A DNA stretch of 17,255 nucleotides from assembly GCA_035718085.1 (NCBI GenBank), contig DASTHS010000227.1, positions 1-17,255 of the forward strand. Reading direction: 5' to 3'. Position numbers and translations under genes: made by a program. The notes under the pieces were generated by a model, which was not told the DNA's origin, made no database searches, and saw only the letters and a list, made by a program, of their open reading frames with translations. Within the stretch, counting starts at the first letter, position 1. Each line of letters begins with the position of its first letter. Origin of the DNA: DASTHS01 sp035718085. GTDB taxonomy: Bacteria; Actinomycetota; Acidimicrobiia; Acidimicrobiales; Palsa-688. Shown one piece after another: positions 13,696 to 17,255 of the stretch.

Positions 13696-14697
13696 ATGCG
13701 GACCCGACGGCCTGAGCTCGTTGAGGAGGGCACCGACGCCTTCCTCCACGCTCTCGCTGCGGCCGGGGTGCCGGCGGCCCCGTCGACCAGCGGGATTGTC
13801 GAGCTCACTTCCTCAGCTGGCAAGGTCCCTGTCAAGGTCATCGCTGCCTCTGTGGTCGACGGTGGACGCGCACGGTCGCTGGTCGAAGGGACCGACGGAG
13901 CCCGCAGCCCCGAGCTGACCGTGGTCGTCGCCGACAAGGTCACGGCCGAAGCTCGTGACGTGCTCCGTGGGGCCGGGGTGGGCTACCTCGACCGGCGGGG
14001 GGCGCTGTGGCTGCGGGGCGCCGGCCTGTTCATCCACAACACGACCCTGGCGCCCGGCTCCCGGTCGCACCGACCGCCGGCTGAGCCGATCCGGGGCCGG
14101 GTGGCGTTGGGTGTGGCGCTCCGCCGACTGATGGAGCCCGACGCCGTTGAGCCGATCCGGGAGGTGGCCCGGCTGCTCGGGGCGTCGCCGTCGACCGTTC
14201 ACGCCGCTGCGGGTGCCTTGCGCGAGCACGCCCTGGTCGAGGCGTCCGGAGCGCCCCTCGTGCCCGACCTGTTCGACGCCGTCGCCGCCGTCTGGCGGCC
14301 GGAGCGCATCCCCGTCAGGGAGGTGCCGAACCTCGACGACATCGGGACCGAAGACGGGGTGGCCTACGTGGTGAGCGGCGACGTGGCGGCGGCGTCGGTG
14401 GGTGCTCCCATCGTGCTGGCCGGCGGCTCGGCGCCGGACCTGTACCTGGCGACCCCGGCGGCGCTCCGCCGGGTGGTGCGCCGGCTCGGCCGGTCCCCAT
14501 ACGACGAGCGGGCCGCCACGGTCGCCGTGGCTCCGTCACCCCTGGTGACGGCCTTCTCGTCCGCCCACCGTCTGCCTGGGCCTCCGTGGCCTGTCGCCCA
14601 CCCTGTCGTGGTCGCCCTCGACCTTGCCCAGGACCGCTCCCGGGGCCGCGAGGTGCTGAGCGGGTGGACGCCTGGGGACGTGCGCCGTGTCTGGTGA
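13696..14697 (+). CDS. AbiEi-like winged-helix regulator/antitoxin
   Basis: The 333-residue protein resembles the regulator-like family often annotated as type IV antitoxin AbiEi. An N-terminal domain ends in AEARDVLRGAGVGYLDRRGALWLRGAGLFI (about 85-113), the 'part-of-a-nuclease-fold' look typical of this family. A helix-turn-helix at about 153-183 follows (EPIREVARLLGASPSTVHAA, then LREHALVEA). The C-terminal half contains VVSGDVAAASVGAPIV and ends with VVVALDLAQDRSRGREVLSGW. In AbiE systems this partner represses the operon and counteracts the toxin. ATG at 13696 is chosen over an upstream ATG at 13639 because the latter would place translation through the dyad operator. Its last 11 bases overlap the next gene, indicating translational coupling. 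Assignment to AbiEi rests on pattern and gene order only. Confidence 0.65.
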   Translation: MRTRRPELVEEGTDAFLHALAAAGVPAAPSTSGIVELTSSAGKVPVKVIAASVVDGGRARSLVEGTDGARSPELTVVVADKVTAEARDVLRGAGVGYLDRRGALWLRGAGLFIHNTTLAPGSRSHRPPAEPIRGRVALGVALRRLMEPDAVEPIREVARLLGASPSTVHAAAGALREHALVEASGAPLVPDLFDAVAAVWRPERIPVREVPNLDDIGTEDGVAYVVSGDVAAASVGAPIVLAGGSAPDLYLATPAALRRVVRRLGRSPYDERAATVAVAPSPLVTAFSSAHRLPGPPWPVAHPVVVALDLAQDRSRGREVLSGWTPGDVRRVW

Positions 14698-15463
14698 GAC
14701 CAGGTGGCTCGAGGGCGAGGCGACCGCATCGCTGGTGCGGGCAGCCGACGCGGTGGTCACCCATGCCGGCGTGCGCACGGCTGTCGTCGGAGGGCTGGCC
14801 GTCGCCTGCCGGCTCGCCGTGGCCCACCGGGCGACCGCCGACGTCGACTTGGTCGCCGACGAGCCGGCGCTCGTCGCCGGGGGCACGGCGGCCGGGAGCC
14901 TCGTCCAGGCCGGCCTCGCCACCCGAGTGGCCGGAAGCGAAGTGGTGCGCCTGGACGTCGCCGGCACCAGGGTCGAGCTCATCGAGACCTCGCCGGTCGG
15001 GATCGAAGAGCTCCACGACGTCGAGCCCGCAAGGGCACGGCTGTTCGTGCTCGCACACCGCTGGGCACTCGACTCGGCTACCCAGGTGCGCGTCGGCGTC
15101 GTCGGCACCGACGTGGAGGTCGACCTCCCGGTCGCCACGCCCCTCGCCCTCATGGCCATGAAGCTGCACGCCATCGAGGATCGAAGCGAGGACCGCAAGC
15201 GGGCCTCCGACGCCTGGGACCTTTTCCGGCTCATCGACCTGTCAGCAGGCACCCCGAACTTCCGCCGGGCGACCGAAGCGGCGCCGCCGACCCTGCTCGA
15301 CCTTGTGGCCGAGGTCGCCGAGCGGGTGCTCATCTCGAGCGTCACCCGGACCCGGCGCTGGATGTCCGTCTACGGCGACCCGGCATGGGCTTCGGTGGCA
15401 ACCGAGGAGGCTCTCGCGGACGCCGGACGGGATCTCCTCGTCCACGTACACCGACACCACTAG
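14687..15463 (+). CDS. AbiEii-like nucleotidyltransferase (probable toxin)
   Basis: The 258-residue protein has a minimal nucleotidyltransferase core: VVGGLAVACRLAVAHR (33-48), then TADVDLV (50-56) supplying the paired metal-binding aspartates, and a later acidic strand VELIE (96-100). The downstream motif LALMAMKLHAIEDR with KRASDAWDLFRL (153-182) matches the lysine/aspartate helix of AbiEii/AbiGii-type toxins. Characterised relatives such as MenT add nucleotides to tRNA acceptor ends or otherwise halt growth, and AbiE gives phage abortive infection. GTG at 14687 overlaps the preceding stop by 11 bases. It is the last gene of the cassette and converges with the HicA-like toxin across 112 bases. 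A role in metabolism rather than toxicity cannot be excluded. Confidence 0.72.
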   Translation: MSGETRWLEGEATASLVRAADAVVTHAGVRTAVVGGLAVACRLAVAHRATADVDLVADEPALVAGGTAAGSLVQAGLATRVAGSEVVRLDVAGTRVELIETSPVGIEELHDVEPARARLFVLAHRWALDSATQVRVGVVGTDVEVDLPVATPLALMAMKLHAIEDRSEDRKRASDAWDLFRLIDLSAGTPNFRRATEAAPPTLLDLVAEVAERVLISSVTRTRRWMSVYGDPAWASVATEEALADAGRDLLVHVHRHH

Positions 15464-15575
15464 CGCGCTCCATATCCGTCGATCTGGCGGCGTGCCCGGC
15501 AGTGATCGTGGTGGGATGCGGACGCTCAGATGGGACGCTCGGTGCTTGCAGGAAGAACCGTGGCAGGTCCGCCTG

Positions 15576-16007
15576 TCAGCTTCCTCCTCCAGCGAGATAG
15601 TCCTCCCAGCGGCGCACTGCTTCTGCCTTCGTGAGTCCGGCAATCTCCGTCTCGCTGAGCTTCACCTTTCGGATCAGGTTCCGTACGAGTTTCGCGTCGA
15701 GGACTTCTCCCGCTGGGGGTGGCTCCTGCGGCTGCGGTCGCGGGGGCAGTCTGCCGCTCTCCACACAGGCCCAGAAATCTTCCTCGGAGACGGCCAGCTG
15801 GTCCCGGAGGATGGCGGCAATGAGCTTTGGATCGTTGATTTGGCCGGCTCCGTGAGACACGCGAGTCGTAAGGACCTCTCCGGTGGCCAAGGTCAGGTTG
15901 TACCGGTAGTGGTCCCCGGTCTTGCGAGAGCCCCGCGCCGTACCCTTCTTGGTCCAGCCTTCGGTCTCGACGAACCTTCGGTGGGCCGCATGGGTAAGGG
16001 GTCTCAC
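15576..16007 (-). CDS. HicA-like toxin of a type II TA pair
   Basis: The 143-residue protein matches an actinobacterial family often labelled 'cytotoxic translational repressor of toxin-antitoxin stability system'. Residues 9-80 (HRRFVETEGW, then GSRKTGDHYRYNLTLATGEVL, TTRVSHG, AAILRDQLAVSEEDFWACV) follow the order of a HicA fold. In that fold a glycine-rich turn and a histidine, here His33, are used to bind or cleave mRNA. A proline-rich linker (88-98) leads to a basic helical tail of about 40 residues not found in minimal HicA. The GTG start at 16005-16007 overlaps the antitoxin stop (GTGA), so translation is coupled. No toxicity can be shown from sequence, and the HicA comparison is by pattern. 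Confidence 0.68.
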   Translation of the reverse strand: MRPLTHAAHRRFVETEGWTKKGTARGSRKTGDHYRYNLTLATGEVLTTRVSHGAGQINDPKLIAAILRDQLAVSEEDFWACVESGRLPPRPQPQEPPPAGEVLDAKLVRNLIRKVKLSETEIAGLTKAEAVRRWEDYLAGGGS

Positions 16008-16450
16008 TCGTCGCCGAAGACGACCCGGCGTAGCTCGTCGCGGTTGCCGGCGAACATGAGTACGCGTTCAACCAAGCCTGCGTTGGCCTTGTGGTTGGGA
16101 GCGAATCGCAGCTCGGTCACCCAGGCCTCCGCATAGTCGACCAGCGCGTCCAAGAAGTCCTCCTCCGCCTCGTCGTAGGACTCGCCGACTCCGTGCACCG
16201 GTACGCGCTCGATCCACATCGAGGTCTGACCGTCGGAGAAGCTCACCTTGACGTCGAAGGGGTGCTGAGCGGCGAGCGCCGAGTCGAGGACGTCGCGCTC
16301 GACGAGCACCATGGTGGAGTTTCGGCGTAGCACCGCCACCCCTCCGCTCTCAGCTCGGTCCATCAGTTCCTTGAAGTGGTCCCGAGCCTCCCGGGCCTTG
16401 AACTGGTGGGCCAAGGCGAACGAGGCATGAGGATCGGCTCGCAACGTCAC
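16004..16450 (-). CDS. Antitoxin with Phd/YefM-like N terminus and HicB-like C terminus
   Basis: The 148-residue protein reads as two parts. Residues 17-58 (FKAREARDHFKELMDRAESGGVAVLRRNSTMVLVERDVL) have the form of a Phd/YefM antitoxin DNA-binding domain. Residues 66-115 (FDVKVSFSDGQTSMWIERVPVHGVGESYDEAEEDFLDALVDYAEAW) look like a HicB partial RNase-H-type antitoxin domain. A short tail (118-148) follows. It should neutralise the downstream toxin and repress the promoter. It precedes the toxin, the normal order for Phd/YefM systems. The start is GTG at 16448-16450 with no Shine-Dalgarno, in line with the leaderless promoter just upstream. The Phd-like call is the firmer of the two. Confidence 0.68.
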   Translation of the reverse strand: MTLRADPHASFALAHQFKAREARDHFKELMDRAESGGVAVLRRNSTMVLVERDVLDSALAAQHPFDVKVSFSDGQTSMWIERVPVHGVGESYDEAEEDFLDALVDYAEAWVTELRFAPNHKANAGLVERVLMFAGNRDELRRVVFGDE

Positions 16451-16458
16451 AGGAAGTC

Positions 16459-16487
16459 ACTGTACCAGCGGTACCACTGGCACGCAA
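16459..16487 (-). promoter_or_regulatory. Promoter and operator of the toxin-antitoxin operon
   Basis: On the minus strand, TTGCGT (16487-16482) and TACAGT (16464-16459) form -35 and -10 elements with exactly 17 bases between. The predicted start falls about on the GTG start codon, giving a leaderless transcript. The spacer holds an imperfect palindrome, 16462-16483, centred on GGTACC, with 9 of 11 base pairs matching (core CCAG-GGTACC-CTGG). A protein bound there would block RNA polymerase, the expected autoregulation for an antitoxin. Confidence 0.65.
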
Positions 16488-16682
16488 GGGTCCTCTGGGC
16501 ACTGCGAACTGTCCCCTGCCTGGTCGGGCGCCAGAGCGAGGCTGGGCGGCCTCGCCGTCGACCTCGCCGGGCGAGCCTGGGCCGGACGGCGATGGGGCGT
16601 TACCGCTGTTCGAGGTCCGCCCGGTCCCCGGCTTCGACACCACCGAGACACTGGCCCCCCAGACGCAGGCCTCTACCAACCG
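16488..16682 (+). other. Unassigned DNA between the TA promoter and the transposase
   Basis: No gene with a supported start is seen. One plus-strand frame is open with GC-biased codons and ends at a TGA at 16684-16686 (last residues LFEVRPVPGFDTTETLAPQ, then TQASTNR). It could be the 3' remnant of a gene cut by insertion, but it is unrecognised. The left end of the IS should lie here or slightly right; no terminal inverted repeat can be placed without the other end. Confidence 0.35.
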
Positions 16683-17255
16683 GTGAAGGCGGTGGCGCCA
16701 CCCCACAGCACGGTGAGGTGCAGCTCCACCGGGGGGCCGCTGAACCCGAGAGGGCGGCCGAAGGCGGCCCGCTACGACAACGGCGGGGGCCGGCGCCGGT
16801 GGCGGTCGCTCGATCTGGGATCGACGATCGTGGAGTTGGATGCCGCGGCGCCCAGGGTCCGCTGCCGCAACGATGGGGTGGTCGTCGCGGCGGTGCCGTG
16901 GGCGCGGCCGGGGTCGCGCTTCACCCTGGCGTTCGAGCAGCAGTGCGCCTGGCTGGCCGCGCACTGCGCGGGCTCGGCGGTGGCGGAGCTGATGCGGGTG
17001 GCGTGGCGCAGCGTGACCGCGATCGTCGAGCGGATCGTCGCTGACGCGCTCGGCTCCCGCGACCTTCTCGAGGGGGTGACCCGGGTCGGGATCGACGAGC
17101 TCGCCTACCGCAAGGGGCAGCGCTACTTGCTGGCGGTGACCGACCATGACACCGGCCGGCTGATCTGGGCGGCCAAGGGCCGTGACCAGGCGACAGTGGA
17201 GGCGTTCTTCGACGCCCTGGGCCCCGAACGCGCCGCCGCCATCACGCATGTGTCG
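16683..17255 (+). CDS. ISL3-family transposase, 5' region uncertain, truncated by the window end
   Basis: From about 16764 to the window edge the frame gives a clear ISL3-type DDE transposase. It shows ARYDNGGGRRRWRSLDLG, then PRVRC and GVVVAAVPWARPGSRFT, a helical DNA-binding part (AELMRVAWRSVTAIVERIVADAL), and the catalytic segment VGIDELAYRKGQRYLLAVTD followed by GRLIWAAKGRDQATVEAFFDALGPERAAAITHVS. The first catalytic aspartate is in GIDE (codon 17094-17096); later ones lie beyond the window. ISL3 proteins normally begin with a zinc ribbon of CxxC pairs. Here the residues before ARYD show one cysteine (RCSSTGG...) and no paired ribbon, so the N terminus is either frameshifted or degraded. 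GTG at 16683 is the leftmost reasonable start but is not supported by a ribosome site. Confidence 0.75.
   Translation, partial: MKAVAPPHSTVRCSSTGGPLNPRGRPKAARYDNGGGRRRWRSLDLGSTIVELDAAAPRVRCRNDGVVVAAVPWARPGSRFTLAFEQQCAWLAAHCAGSAVAELMRVAWRSVTAIVERIVADALGSRDLLEGVTRVGIDELAYRKGQRYLLAVTDHDTGRLIWAAKGRDQATVEAFFDALGPERAAAITHVS
16683..17255 (+). mobile_element. ISL3-family insertion sequence (partial)
   Basis: The transposase homology defines an ISL3-type element continuing past the right edge. ISL3 elements usually have imperfect terminal inverted repeats and 8-bp target duplications; neither can be placed here because the right end is missing. The left limit given is that of the open frame, not of the element. 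Confidence 0.6.

Noticed and set aside
16376..17044. A 222-codon plus-strand frame overlapping the antitoxin start and the transposase
   Set aside because: It is off-frame with respect to the clear ISL3 homology and antisense to the antitoxin; its composition is shadow-like.
1..17255. CRISPR array
   Set aside because: No series of regularly spaced repeats of 24-40 bases was seen on reading, and no cas-like genes are present.

Overview
The window is about 17 kb of very GC-rich DNA. Codon third positions are almost all G or C, there are GTG and TTG starts, and many start sites show little Shine-Dalgarno signal. This fits a high-GC actinobacterium, plausibly of the class Acidimicrobiia; that placement is inferred from composition and protein flavour, not from a marker gene.

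Positions 1-13128 look like ordinary chromosome. After the tail of an unidentified gene comes an intact tRNA-Ser(GCU) (103-191). It is followed by a superfamily 2 DEAD/DEAH-type helicase (270-1967), a Kup-family potassium uptake transporter (2139-4106), and a convergent metallo-beta-lactamase-fold hydrolase of the alkylsulfatase type (4116-5384, minus). Next are glycerol kinase GlpK (5451-6959), an AceE-like thiamine-diphosphate enzyme (6982-9345, minus) and peptide chain release factor 3 (9384-10970, minus), the last two possibly in one transcription unit. A divergent MFS exporter (11085-12323) and two small unknown proteins (12412-12609 plus, 12661-13128 minus) complete this part. These are mostly unrelated housekeeping or accessory genes rather than one pathway.

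At 13391-13446 the minus strand carries only the 3' half of a tRNA-Ser(UGA), from the anticodon loop to CCA, with no matching 5' half. This is the usual signature of an attachment site left by a tRNA-targeting integrative element. Everything to the right reads as a mobile or defence island. It holds a two-gene AbiE-like cassette (13696-14697 regulator/antitoxin, 14687-15463 nucleotidyltransferase) behind a 34-bp dyad operator. It also holds a leftward toxin-antitoxin pair (16004-16450 antitoxin with Phd/YefM-like and HicB-like parts; 15576-16007 HicA-like toxin) behind its own palindromic promoter. An ISL3-family transposase runs off the right edge. The base composition is visibly less GC-extreme across much of this part.

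Within the island the two cassettes converge, each has a promoter whose predicted start coincides with the start codon (leaderless), and each has a palindrome positioned for autorepression. No integrase and no right-hand attachment site are in the window, so the extent of the island is unknown.
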